64,000 bases of DNA from positions 54,874-118,873 of the forward strand of contig CANNZV010002612.1 of assembly GCA_947561585.1 (NCBI GenBank), read 5' to 3'. A model generated the notes under the pieces. It searched no databases. It was not told the origin of the DNA and was given only the letters and a program-made list of their open reading frames with translations. Positions 22,101-32,506 of this stretch are shown piece by piece; positions within the stretch are counted from its first letter, which is position 1; the number at the start of each line of letters is the position of its first letter. This DNA comes from Caprella mutica (taxonomy: Eukaryota > Arthropoda > Malacostraca > Amphipoda > Caprellidae). A program made the position numbers and the translations under genes.

Positions 22101-23850
22101 TAATTGCTCGAATGAGTAATTGCTCGAATGATAAATTTCTCTAAAGTGTAGGCAGAAGAGGAAGAGTCAACAAGATAGGGAGATTAGATAGAGTACGAAA
22201 AATATAAAATAAACAAGGGGCACGAATAACAGAGGTCGTGCTTAAGAGAATCGGTTGACTTTTTTTGCAATTTCTACCAATTTTCTTTCTTTACTTTAGT
22301 TTCCTATTAAACATTCCAAAGAAAAACGTACAAAAAGTTTCATTTTGCTGTGACAACTATAAGTCAGTGTGTGAGGGTATCGAATAATGAAGGGGGTGAA
22401 AGATAGGGTGTACCACAGTACCCCTGCCCTGCTAAAATGGGCTCAGCCTCCCATTTTTGGTAGATGGCTTCGTCGTTGCCTTGAGGGACCTTTGAGTTCT
22501 CTGGCAGGGACGAAAAGCTTCCCTTTTTGGTTATATTTTTGATTTTTTTGTGTTTTTATAATTTTAAACTTTTTATAATTTTTAACTTTTTTTTTGTTTC
22601 TCGGTAACTTTTTCACTCAAATCGTACTCGCGCCAAGTCTATAGACTCTATGGGGTTTGGTCCTACAGAAAATATATAGAAGCTAATATGTTTAGCTCGA
22701 AACTACCCAGATCGTCTAATGAGCTCTTTTTGAATTTCGATCTCAAACTTTTTTATACAAAAATAAAAAATAAGAAGGTAAAAAAGTGAAAAAGAGATTT
22801 TTTCAATAAATTAAAAAATAAATAAAGATTGAAATAATAGAAAAAGTTTTAATTGTGAATACTATAATTAAAAGCGGAAAACAACATTAACCGTTGTAAA
22901 ATGATACGTAACTTTAATAATTTTAACATTCATTTAACATGAGATTTGAGCGGATAATTCGGTTCCCGAACTTTCAGTCTGAGGTATAAATAGAAACTTA
23001 TCAGTTAGGTGTATCGGGGGGCGTACCTCCTCCGACCCCCTGCCATGTCATTAAACAATAATGAAGTGAGCAGTACAGCAAACAAGCGGATTTATGTTGT
23101 TTATCATTCCGAGACGAATTTTCCGGCCACGACTCCACTCCCTACACCGTAAGAGATAGGCTAGTTGAAAATTAATCTACAAAATTATTCGGGTTTAAAA
23201 TTAAAATTCATGAAATGTACCACTTCACCACGTGACACCTATTTACATGTTATAAGCAGGATGACAAAAACATTCTATAGGAAAAGTAAGAAAAAACAGG
23301 ATGAGCAAGATTTAAAATCAGTTATACAATGATTAATAGTAAATAGCTATGAAAAAATTGAAAGAGTTATTATCAATTACTAAAAAGAAACAAAGATCAT
23401 TAGGTGCACTTCTACTTCATGAATAACTGACTTTTATAAATTTAAAAACTATGTGCAATTTAATAATTCGAGCAATTGTTCATTCGAGCAATTTGATCAT
23501 TTGAGCAATTGTTCATTCGAGCAATTTTTCGTTCGAGCAATTGTTTTTCGAACAACTGTTTTTCGAGCAATTGTTTTTGAGCAATTGTCTTTCGACCAAT
23601 TGTCTTCCGAGCAATTGTTCATTCTAGCAATTGTTTTCGAGTAATTTACATATAACCTGCAACGATAGATCACAACAACAGATGGATGATAATATATATT
23701 TCACGATGAAAATAAAAAACTGGTAAATACCGGTAATTAAGTATCAGCCATCTCAAAAAAGGTTTTAGATATTTTACAAACTAATTCAAAAGATACTCAC
23801 CCGCAAAGACAAATAAGAGTTAAAATCGCAAGAGTAGAAACGGACTTCAT
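19056..23850 (-). CDS. secreted single IGFBP-domain protein (three exons, 100 aa)
   Basis: Exons: 23850-23801, 19615-19495 and 19187-19056. The introns are GT-AG (about 4.2 kb, phase 2; 307 bp, phase 0). The precursor has a 16-17 residue signal peptide (MKSVSTLAILTLICLC). The mature part has exactly 12 Cys, at residues 24, 27, 33, 39, 49, 51, 52, 55, 61, 71, 77 and 93. It includes TCQCCPFC (C-x-C-C-x2-C) and NEPCGG. This number and spacing match the N-terminal IGFBP domain. A 100-residue, one-domain secreted form resembles arthropod SIBD proteins, whose proposed roles are in haemolymph or insulin-related signalling. The usual GCGCC glycines are changed. Splice joints are inferred. Intron 1 hosts a ~1-kb palindrome and a foldback element. 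A broken exon 2 copy lies at 57089-57208. The alternative is a venom- or saliva-type Cys-rich protein with the same fold. Confidence 0.75.
19495..19615 (-). CDS. IGFBP-domain gene, exon 2
   Basis: 121 bp. The acceptor is ...TTTACAG, and the first base completes the Gly codon from exon 1. Forty codons carry eight cysteines (CLPCPDNPGC, DCG, TCQCCPFC). It ends AACAAG with donor GTTAGT. Confidence 0.8.
19716..20712. mobile_element. ~1-kb palindromic element in intron 1 of the IGFBP-domain gene
   Basis: The arms (about 19716-20190 and 20215-20670) are inverted copies at roughly 85% identity by eye, with a short centre. Paired blocks include CAAATACTT.TAAATCGTTA, the ACTGAA/TTCAGT region, CATGCAATGAACAAGC and GGCCCG.TTCACA. 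The paralogous intron at 57220-57400 lacks the whole block, so it is an insertion. The exact edge on the right (20670 or 20712) is uncertain. Confidence 0.75.
20713..21805. other. intronic sequence, nothing recognised
   Basis: Part of the large intron of the minus-strand gene. No frame or repeat is identified. Confidence 0.4.
21815..21925. repeat. 28-bp repeat (CAACAACAGACGGATGCAACGATAGTCA)
   Basis: About four copies of a 28-bp unit with core ACAGACGGATGCAACGATAG. A single diverged copy (TGCAACGATAGATCACAACA) sits on the far side of the foldback element at 23660-23690, in the same orientation. This implies that the foldback inserted into this array. Confidence 0.75.
22400..22800 (+). repeat. 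dispersed repeat C, copy 1
   Basis: It shares ordered blocks with 40405-40720: CTCCCATTT.TGGT, GGCTTCGTCG.TGCCT, GGGACGAAAAGC, TTGGT.CTACAGAAAA and AGCTAATATGTT. Non-coding. Confidence 0.75.
22810..23450. other. interior of the foldback element, nothing recognised
   Basis: No frame. One GGGGGGCGTACCTCC run lies at about 23014-23030. Confidence 0.4.
23801..23850 (-). CDS. IGFBP-domain gene, coding part of exon 1 (signal peptide)
   Basis: ATG at 23848-23850. There are sixteen codons plus two bases (GG), then the donor GTGAGTAT. A hydrophobic core ALAILTLICL-type follows MKS. A polypyrimidine tract ending in CAG lies about 45 bases upstream of the ATG, so a non-coding exon may precede it. Confidence 0.75.
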
Positions 23851-23859
23851 TTTATGATC

Positions 23860-24600
23860 TTCTGCTTGGAAACAATTAAAATATATATTCTGAGGAAGAA
23901 AAGTGACAATAAGTAATTGCTATTTGATAATAAATATATTACAGAGTACTGCGACGTTTCAACGTAAATTTCTTAAAAACTGCAGGCTTACAAAAAATGG
24001 TTAATAATTCGAGAAGACCTGTAATCAATTCTTACACAGTAATAATTTACAATTGTTGAATAATATTTTTGCCCCAATGTAAATAACTTAATTACTTATT
24101 ATGATTGATTATTAGAGATTTAGTTTAAATTAAAAAAAATAGAAATTCACAAGGATATTCATTTGAGAAATCTCAAAGAATAAACATGAATTTGTTGACG
24201 GAGTAATGATTAGATCGCTGCTTGTTCAACCTTTAAACTTTACAAGTTTCGTTAACTTACTGGGAATTTGGTACAATTCACAGTAATTCACAGAAACACA
24301 TTAACATAACACTGCACAAATACAAATTTTGACAAGCTGGTAAACAAGGAGAGATCAGTAAAGCTATTCTAACCAGAATGGTAATATTGGTCACTTTACT
24401 TTAAGCAAAAAGAAGCAAGAGCAGAAGCTATAACCTGTAAGTACAAGATTACAGCACTACTAAGAAGTATTGACTGCAGATGCACTGTAGACATAACCAA
24501 GGTAACGGAAAAGGAAAATTATTTTAAGTAGGTAGTCGTGCTTGAAACGTATTATTATGCGTAGTTGATACTCACATGTTGAGTTTACTGCGACATCATT
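23860..24600. other. upstream region of the IGFBP-domain gene
   Basis: This would contain the minus-strand promoter. I cannot place a TATA box or initiator with confidence, and no other feature is seen. Confidence 0.35.
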
Positions 24601-24605
24601 GTATA

Positions 24606-26179
24606 CAGTTGCGATCAAAAGGGACAAAAATTTAAAAAGCTGTATCTTCATAAATATTGGTTTTAAAATCATGAAATTTCAGTATGTTGTAAACATATTA
24701 CATACATACTATAAGCACAATTGATTTGAAAGACAAATAAAAAACTTATGCCATTATTAATTTTATTTGTGAATAAGAAACGTTCAAAACTAAGGGACAC
24801 ATTGTTAAAAATTATTTTGACATCCGGTTTTCTGTTATTCAGAGTAAGAAATAGATGTGCCAAATCATTTGTAAACACTCTGTCTCGATCAATCATGGCT
24901 AACAGGCAAAAAGTTGATGATGCTCTCCATATGACTATTATTAAGTTGCACAAACAGAATTTAAGTGTCAGAGAGATTGCAGAAAGAGTTAATCGTTCGA
25001 AGAGTGTCATTGGAAGAATTGTGAAAGCTTATGAAGATTCTGGCCGTGTCCTGAGTCCTAACAAGATTGACCGACCCAGGAAAACGTCTGCTAGGCAAGA
25101 CAGAGCCATCCAACGCATAGCATTAAGGGAACGTTTCACAACCGCTGCAGCAATTTCTAGGCAAATGAAAGATACAAACACTACTGATGTGGCCAGATCA
25201 ACTGTCTCGAGACGCCTGCAGGAGATAGGCTTATTTGCAAAAAGGCCTAGGAAGAAACCATTGATAAGTCGAAAGAATAAAATGGCGAGGTTACAGTTTG
25301 GAAACAAACATGTGAATTGGTCTGAAGAACAGTGGTCAAAAGTGTTTTTAAGCGATGAGAGAAAGTTTAATTTGTTTGGAAATGATGAGAAAAACTATGT
25401 TAGGAGGTCTGCAAGTGAAGTATTGAACCCAAAATGTACGAAAAACACGGTCAAGTTTGGAGGTGGAAGTGTGATGGTTTTTGGAATGTTTTCAATTCAA
25501 GGTACGTCTCCTCTTGTTAGTTTGAATACTCGAGTCAATGCTTCCATCTACAAAAATCTATTGGAAGATCATGTAGTACCCATTATTAACAATTCAGGCA
25601 TAAATGGGGCAATTTTCATGCAGGATAATTAATGCACCGTGCCACAAAGCTAAGAGTGTTTTGAGTTTCCTACAACAGCAAGATTTCGAAATAATGGATT
25701 GGCCAGATCAAAGTCCTGATCTAAATCCCATAGAAAATCTGTGGAAGACACTTGGAGAAAAGGTAATGGCTCGAAACCCAGTTAACACCGATGATTTGTG
25801 GGACAAACTTCAAGATGAATGGACCAAAATCTCTGTTGATGAGTGTCGTAAACTTATCCAATCCTGTAGTCGCAGATGTGCTGCAGTGGGCCAAAGCAAA
25901 GGATTATTCACAAAATATTAATTATTGAGCTTACTTTCTCGTTCAATGTGTTAATTTTCAAGTTTTCAAGTTTGTGTCTCTTAGTTTTGAACGTTACTTA
26001 TTCACAAATAAAATTGATAATGGCATAAGTTTTTTATTTGTCTTTCAAATCAATTGTGCTTATAGTATGTAGTACTATACTAATATGTTTACAACATACT
26101 GAAATTTCATGATTTTAGAACCAATATTTATGAAGATACAGCTTTTTAAATTTTTGTCCCTTAGTTTTGATCGCAACTG
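24606..26179 (+). mobile_element. Tc1-family transposon, near complete, long TIRs
   Basis: The termini begin CAGTTGCGATCAAAAGGGAC and are inverted at the right end. The TIRs are about 195 bp (24606-24800) and 206 bp (25974-26179); the right one has an ~11-bp insertion. TA dinucleotides flank both sides (24604-24605, 26180-26181), as expected of Tc1/mariner. The length of 1574 bp is typical. Confidence 0.93.
24895..25921 (+). pseudogene. Tc1-type transposase, single frameshift
   Basis: Encodes a DD34E transposase. From MANRQKVDDALH the order is: a first helix-turn-helix (LSVREIAERVNRSKSVIGRI), a basic linker, a second HTH (TVSRRLQEIGLFAKRPRKK), FLSDERKFNLFG (first Asp), GGGSVMVFGMFS, FMQDN (second Asp) and SPDLNPIENLWK (Glu). 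The two halves are in different frames, joined at about 25628-25632 where four extra bases create TAA directly after the second Asp. Together they span about 344 residues, the usual size. The start at 24895 suits the family better than the in-frame Met at 24748, which lies inside the TIR. Otherwise it is almost intact, so the copy is fairly young. Confidence 0.9.
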
Positions 26180-26181
26180 TA

Positions 26182-27310
26182 TATCAATGGCGTGCTACCC
26201 TTTTAACCCCAACTCCAGATACTACGAACTGTCAGATGCAGCAACATGCATTATGGCCATCATGTTGAAATTCTTCAAAATGAGAAGATATTTCAAACAT
26301 TGCGTTTTAACAATAATAGATAGGGAATAAATAACTTCAAAAACTCATAGCTCATAAAAGTATTACTTTCTTCAAATAACGGATATGATTATCGGAATCT
26401 TTGAAAAAAATAACAATTGAAATTAAATTTGGTGGAATGCAGAAAGGAAACAGGAAACCTATCACACATATTATGTGGTGTGATAAAATTAAATAAACAT
26501 AACATCTAAGTTAATAGTTTCTTCAAAAAAGTAAAACTGAATGTGTTCAGCGATCTGTAAATCTTACACAAAATAATAAATACTTTTCCAAAATATCATA
26601 GCTCAGGTACCGACGAATGTTCCATCCTGGCAAATCTTTAGAACCAAACTGGCCCGTTCAACTATGAAAGGGCCAACTTTCTGCCTGATATCTACCCTAA
26701 GATGGTGTCCAAAGGGGATTTTATAGGACAACTTGCTGTCGGACATTTCAACGCCGAATAATTCGCCTAAAGCAGCTTACCGCCATTTATATTTTGCCGG
26801 CAAATACTTCATTTTTATATAAATAAATATGATTATAAAACGAAAAAAGTAGTTTTTAACAATTATTATTTTTAATTTATCTGTAACTATTTCTTTGATA
26901 TTTTATCTGTGAGAGACATACTAAATTGTCTATTTTTTAATTAGTATGGGGCTTAACCCTTCGTACCTATTGGGATAATACGTCCCACGTACCTTATTTC
27001 ATTCTGAAAGAAATTGGCTTAAATGTCGCAGAAATGCCTTGAAACAGCGAAAATTAATATTAAAGATTACACAGGGCTCAGAAAAAAATTTGGAGCGATA
27101 GGATTAACATTTGCTTCTGATACAAAGGCCATATCGCTATTGTCAGATAGAAATTAAGTACAAAGGACTAAAATAAGCAGTGAGAAAAGAATTTGGTTCC
27201 ATGATCTAACTCACCTAGCGATCAAATATCGAGGACAAAGCGTGCATTTGGATACAGAAAAGCTACCCCATTAAAAGCAGTTACCAAATATTGTAACGAA
27301 AAGGGTCACA
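26182..27310. other. spacer with one small unassigned frame
   Basis: Mostly AT-rich. On the minus strand 26746-26603 gives a 47-codon frame (MSDSKLSYKIPFGHHLRVDI and onward) in a locally GC-richer segment. I do not recognise it and the coding status is doubtful. Confidence 0.3.
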
Positions 27311-27329
27311 ACCCAGGTAACATTGAACC

Positions 27330-28147
27330 TTCCCAGAAGATTCCAGGAACGTTCCATTGGAACGTTCCCTGAATGTTCCACTGGAATGTCCCCTGAATGT
27401 TCCTTTTCTGACACATTCCAGGAATATTCCAATGGAATCTTCAAAAATATTCCCTTTGGAACATTCCCTGAAGACTCCATTGGAACATTCCCTGAAGACT
27501 CCATTGGAACATTCCCTGAAGACTCCATTGGAACATTCCCTGAAGACTCCATTGGAACATTCCTTGAAGACTCCATAGGAACATTCCCTGAATACTCCAT
27601 TGGAACATTCCCTGAAGACTCCATTGGAAAATTCCCTGAAGACTCCTTTGGAACATTCCCTGAAGACTCCACTGGAACATTCCCTGAATACTCCATTGGA
27701 GCATTCCCTGAAGACTCCATTGGAACATTCCCCGAAGACTCCATTGGAACATTCCCCGAAGACTCCATTGGAACATTCCCCGAAGACTCCATTGGAACAT
27801 TCCCGGAAGACTCCATTGGAACATTCCCCGAAGACTCCATTGGAACATTCCTTGAAGACTCCATTGGAACATTCCCCGAAGACTCCATTGGAACCTTCCT
27901 TGAAGACTCCATTGGAACATTCCATGAAGACTTCATTGGAACATTCCATGAAGACTTCTTTGGAACATTACTTGAAGACTCCTTTGGAACAACTTCTGAA
28001 GACTCTTTTGGAACATTCTCTGAAAACTTCTTTGGAACATTCTCTGAAGACTCCTTTGGAACATTCTCTGAAGACTCCTTTGGAACATTCTCTGAAAATT
28101 CCTTTGGAACACTGTCAGAAGAATCCCATGGAACACTTTCAGAAGAC
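27330..28147. repeat. 24-bp minisatellite (GAAGACTCCATTGGAACATT)
   Basis: About 32 copies of a 24-bp unit (GAAGACTCCATTGGAACATT plus CCCT). All frames are open on both strands because 24 is a multiple of three, so the long frames here are not genes. Each unit carries the dyad GAACATTC and the word TTCCCTGAA. The left border CCCAGGTAACATT (27312-27324) recurs, inverted, at the right border of the satellite at 46860-49580. Confidence 0.92.
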
Positions 28148-28149
28148 TA

Positions 28150-28900
28150 AATTAGAACTGTGAATTTATAGTGGGAATGTTAAATGTCACCTGAGTCAAG
28201 ATGGTAGTAATCTACTATATAAGCTATAGTGAGTCAAGATTTGCTGCGGAATCAATGGTAATATATTTTTACTACTATCTAATGGTTTTACAGTATACTC
28301 TCGCATCCTATTGTCAATGACTTTTTCCATCAAGAAAATAGAAAGAAGACATCACGGAAGAGGGGGGAAGTAAAACTAAGCTCTATGCACTAGGTCGACT
28401 ACTCTGATATCACAGGTAACAGTGTCGACCCAGCGCACTCTGGCAATATTGCAGAAACCAAAATGAAAATGAACTCAAGGAACTATATGAAGAAATTGCA
28501 GACGGTAAAAATAGAGGAATAACAGATTATAGTAAATAATTACCTAAAAAACAGAAAACATGATAATTGAAAATGTAACCAATAGATTTATTGAAGAACA
28601 AATATTGTGCTATTTTTGGAAAAAAACTAACTATTCAAATGGATGCTTCATCTATAGTTTAATTAATATAGATTATAGGGAAATGATTAGCAAGTAAGAG
28701 GATATTTTATTCAGGTACCTGACACGTATAGCTGCTCAAATTCCATTACCCTGAAGGCTATAAAAAACGTTTAAAAAATCTATTAAAATACTTGAACAAA
28801 AAATCTATATAACTAACTACAAAACTTAATATTTATCTATAACATTCTATCTAACAAAATTTCTAACTTAGACTATATATTCAACTCTTTATTTACAAAC
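28150..28900. other. spacer, nothing recognised
   Basis: No frame or repeat identified between two large minisatellites. Confidence 0.45.
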
Positions 28901-28904
28901 GTTC

Positions 28905-30272
28905 TATAGCTGCAAGATTAGGATCAGTAGTTTCAAAATTAGGATCTGTAGTCTCAAAATTAGGATCAGTAGTCTCAAAATTAGGATCAGTAGTCTCAAA
29001 ATTAGGATCAGTAGTCTCAAAATTAGGATCCGTAGTCTCAAAATTAGGATCAGTAGTCTCAAAATTAGGATCAGTAGTCTCAAAATTAGGATCAGTAGTC
29101 TCAAGGCTAGGATCAGTAGTCTCAAGGCTAGGATCAGTTGTCTCAAGGCTAGGATCAGTTGTCTCAAGGCTAAGATCAGTTGTCTCAAGGCTAGGATCAG
29201 TTGACTAAAGATTAGGATCAGTTGACTCAAGATTAGGATCAGTTGACTAAAGATTAGGATCAGTTGACTCAAGATTAGGATCAGTTGACTCAAGATTAGG
29301 ATCAGTTGACTCAAGATTAGGATCAGTTGACTCAAGATTAGGATCAGTTGACTCAAGATTAGGATCAGTTGACTCAAGATTAGGATCAGTTGACTCAAGA
29401 TTAGGATCAGTTGTCTCAAGATTAGGATCATTTGTCTCGAGATTAGGGCAAGTTGTCTCAAGATTAGGGCAAGTTGTCTTGAGATTAGGGCAAGTTGTCT
29501 CAAGATTAGGGCAAGTGTCTCAAGATTAGGGCAAGTGTCTCAAGATTAGGGCAAGTGTCTCAAGATTAGGGCAAGTTGTCTCAAGATTAGGGCAAGTTGT
29601 CTCAAGATTAGGGCAAGTTGTCTCAAGATTAGGGCAAGTTGTCTCAAGATTAGGGCAAGTTGTCTCAAGATTAGGGCAAGTTATCTCAAGATTAGGGCAA
29701 GTTGTCTCAAGATTAGGGCAAGTTGTCTCAAGATTAGGGCAAGTTGTCTCAAGATTAGGGCAAGTTTTCTCAAGATTAGGGCAAGTTGTCTCAAGATTAG
29801 GGCAAGTTGTCTCAAGATTAGGGCAAGTTGTCTCAAGCTTAGGGCAAGTTGTCTCAAGATTAGGGCAAGTTGTCTCAAGATTAGGGCAAGTTGTCTCAAG
29901 ATTAGGGCAAGTTGTCTCAAGATTAGGGCAAGTTGTCTCAAGATTAGGGCAAGTTGTCTCAAGATTAGGGCAAGTTTTCTCAAGATTAGGGCAAGTTGTC
30001 TCAAGATTAGGGCAAGTTGTCTCAAGATTAGGACAAGTTGTCTCAAGATTAGGACAAGTTGTCTCAAGATTAGGACAAGTTGTCTAAAGATTAGGGCAAT
30101 TTGTCTAAAGATTAGGGCAAGTTGTCTCTAGATTAGGGCAAGTTGTCTCTAGATTAGGGCAAGTTGTCTCTAGATTAGGGCAAGTTGTCTCTAGATTAGG
30201 GCAAGTTGTCTCTAGATTAGGGCAAGTTGTCTCTAGATTAGGGCAAGTTGTCTCTAGATTAGGGCAAGTTGA
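28905..30272. repeat. 21-bp minisatellite (CAAGATTAGGGCAAGTTGTCT)
   Basis: About 65 copies over 1.37 kb in three homogenised blocks. AAAATTAGGATCAGTAGTCT lies at the left, then CAAGATTAGGATCAGTTGAC, then CAAGATTAGGGCAAGTTGTC. A TCTAGATTAGGG variant closes the right end. A few 19-bp units occur at 29510-29560. The Leu/Ile-rich open frames are a by-product. Confidence 0.95.
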
Positions 30273-30274
30273 CA

Positions 30275-30600
30275 ATGCTCATGGATACAGAGAAGCTACA
30301 TGGTGAATACAGTCACTTACCAAGGTATATGACGATAAAGGACAAAATTGTCTCTAAATAAAGCCTATACGATCCTGTCTACCTAACACAAAATCTCTAA
30401 GACCTCGTAGTTGAAGAGCATATCTCTAGCATTATCCTCTAAAACTGCAAGTAGCGTTAATAAAATTATAAACTTGGTAAAAGTAAAAGAAGACAGTCCA
30501 TAATGAAAATTACAACACGTAAAAACCCAAGAGACGCTACTCTCATTCTCTTCCATTAGCCATATACAGCTTCAGGATAGATCCCCACCAGGCTTAATAA
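30275..30600 (-). repeat. dispersed repeat B, copy 2
   Basis: Reverse complement homologue of 17400-17830. The minus reading includes FIILLTLLAVLEDNARDMLF then NYEVL, close to copy 1. The 21-bp minisatellite begins exactly where homology to copy 1 ends, after the CATGAGC..TTGTCA word. Confidence 0.7.
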
Positions 30601-30638
30601 ACAAATTGTAAATAGTCATAATTTGAGGTTCACTATTT

Positions 30639-30820
30639 AGGGTCAGTTACGAATTATCGACATTTCCACATTCTCGATCATAGAAGTAAAAATTATAAAA
30701 TTGAACGTTTTAGATTGGTGACCAATAAAAATAACGTATAGAAAAGTTATATTAAATATATTCGTTTTATAGGTAGTTTAATCGAAAATGTGGAACTGTG
30801 CATCAATTTGTAACTTACCC
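30639..30820. mobile_element. MITE family M, copy b
   Basis: Left AGGGTCAGTTACGAATTATC, with CATTCTCGATCATA inside. The right end complement is GGGTAAGTTACAAATTGATG with CATTTTCGATT. It has the same termini as copies a, c and d. Confidence 0.8.
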
Positions 30821-31730
30821 AGCATAGCTGAGTAAATAGTCTCATCGATTACTGAACATGAGACACTAGATTTAACGAATAGAGGGAAAACCTTAGGAAG
30901 GGAATAACTTTTCATTCTTCTCGTCCATTTTCCTGTTCCTCGCACCCACAGTCCGACCACAGAGTAGATCTCTGAAGTTGTAAAGCCATTCTCCTATAAG
31001 ATGTCCGTCTCAAAGTATCTGTAATTGAAATTGGCTTAGCTATTATTCTGCAAAACTTAAAGTGATGTAGCAGCTACAAATAAATAGCATTGGATATAAT
31101 TAAAATAATTAAGAATAGAATAGACTTTATCCCTATTATTAGTTAAAAGAGCACTAATGCTCTAAAATTAAAATAAAGTATGTATCCATAGATTATTGCA
31201 TGCAGGATACATATTAGAAGTAGCATTCGAAAGTTTGGCCTCATTCAAGAACCAATGAATAATTAATTGGTGTCTAAAAATGTTACTGAATTATCTGGAA
31301 GATTAAACTATGATTTAAAAAAAGAAAAGAAAAAAATAAATAAAAAAAAATCAATTTTTTAGATATAGCTAATTAACTAGATATTATTAATGAATTATTC
31401 ATAAGAATATAATTGCTACAATACTCATCTAGCTTTTTCGATCAAGATTGTCCAAAAAATATTAAGATTTCGTATTTTCTGTAGTAGCTACTGTGAAATG
31501 CTTCCTTATTTCTTTTTTGATTTACATCAGTGAAGAGAACCCAATTTGCTATGAAGTATGAACATCGTTATTCGTCATTTAAGAGTAGAAGAGCTGGAAC
31601 TGTAAGAGAGAGGTATACAATGAGATTACAATTGCATGAGCTGTATTGGCTATTATGATTTAAGCTAGTTATTATGCCGTTATGAATAACGGGTTTTTAA
31701 TGGAAAACGGAAATTGAGTGTTTCTGTAGA
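30821..31730. other. spacer, nothing recognised
   Basis: AT-rich, with poly-A/T runs near 31320-31370. No gene. Confidence 0.45.
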
Positions 31731-31734
31731 ATAA

Positions 31735-31975
31735 TTTTGTAAAATTTTGAGTTTCCGGAAAATTTGAGTTTTTGGAAGAATTTTGAGTTTTTGGAAGAAT
31801 TTTGAGTTTATGGAAGAATTTTAAGTTTTTGGAAGAATTTTGAGTTTTTTTGAAGAATTTTGAGTTTTGGGAAGAATTTTGAGTTTTTGGAAGAATTTTG
31901 AGTTTTTGGAAGAATTTTGAGTTTTTGGAAAAATTTTGAGTTTTTAAAAGAATTGAGGATTTGGATGAATTTGGA
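31735..31975. repeat. ~20-bp minisatellite (GAAGAATTTTGAGTTTTTG)
   Basis: About 11 copies of a 19-20 bp unit. The first of three adjoining arrays that share the word GGAA(A/G)ATTT. Confidence 0.88.
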
Positions 31976-32009
31976 TGAGTTTCTTGAGAGAAAATTTGAT
32001 CTTCAGACA

Positions 32010-32505
32010 AGTTTGAGTTTTCGGAAAATTTAGTGTTTTCGAAAAATTTACTGTTTTCGAAAAATTTGATGTTTTCGAAAAATTTAATGTTTTCGGAAAA
32101 TTTGATGTTTTCGGAAAACATAATGTTTTCGGAAACTTAAATGTTTTCGGAAACTTAAATGTTTTCGGAAAATTTTATGCTTTCGGAAAATTTTATGCTT
32201 TCGGAAAATTTTATGTTTTCGGAAAATTTTATGCTTTCGGAAAATTTTATGCTCTCGGAAAATTTTATGCTTTCGGAAAATTTTAGGCTCTCGGAAAATT
32301 TTATGCTTTCGGAAAATTCTATGCTTTCGGAAAATTTTATGCTTTCGGAAAATTTTATGCTTTCGGAAAATTTTATGCTTTCGGAAAATTTAATGTTTTC
32401 GGAAAATTTAATGTTCTCGGAAAATTTAATGTTTTCGGAAAATTTAATGTTTTCGGAAAATTTAATGTTTTCGGAAACTTAAATGTTTTAGGAAGATTAA
32501 ATGTT
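32010..32505. repeat. 18-bp minisatellite (GTTTTCGGAAAATTTAAT)
   Basis: About 26 copies. Blocks differ (ATGTTTTCGGAAAATTTA, then ATGCTTTCGGAAAATTTT), which shows stepwise spread. 18 is a multiple of three, so frames are open. Confidence 0.92.
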
Positions 32506-32506
32506 T

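Larger units (their letters stand above)
21926..23650. mobile_element. foldback element with 14-16 bp subterminal arrays
   Basis: The left arm 21930-22140 is an array of AATTGCTCGAA(A/T)GA units and the right arm 23455-23650 is the inverted array (TTCGAGCAATTG units). The outermost ends TAAATTGCTCGAAA / TTTCGAGTAATTTA are paired. There is no transposase inside. It contains one copy of dispersed repeat C. Confidence 0.65.

Noticed and set aside
22985..23008. TATAAATAG followed by TCAGTT as a core promoter
   Set aside because: Spacing is about 17 bp, too short for a TATA-initiator pair, and no exon follows.
24748..24894. Extended N-terminus for the Tc1 transposase beginning at 24748
   Set aside because: It would lie in the terminal inverted repeat, and the canonical start (MANRQKV) at 24895 fits family length.
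27271..28163. Long overlapping open frames in five of six readings
   Set aside because: Unit length is a multiple of three without stops, so the frames are open by construction. The frames overlap each other on both strands and carry no non-repeat protein sequence.
28904..30067. Leu/Ile-rich membrane-like proteins on the minus strand
   Set aside because: Pure translation of the 21-bp repeat, with no start context or flanking coding signal.
28905..30272. Regular 21-bp array looks CRISPR-like at first sight, and each unit contains TTAGG, the insect telomere motif
   Set aside because: There are no variable spacers, and this is eukaryotic DNA. TTAGG occurs once per 21 bp rather than as uninterrupted TTAGG repeats. 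It is a minisatellite.
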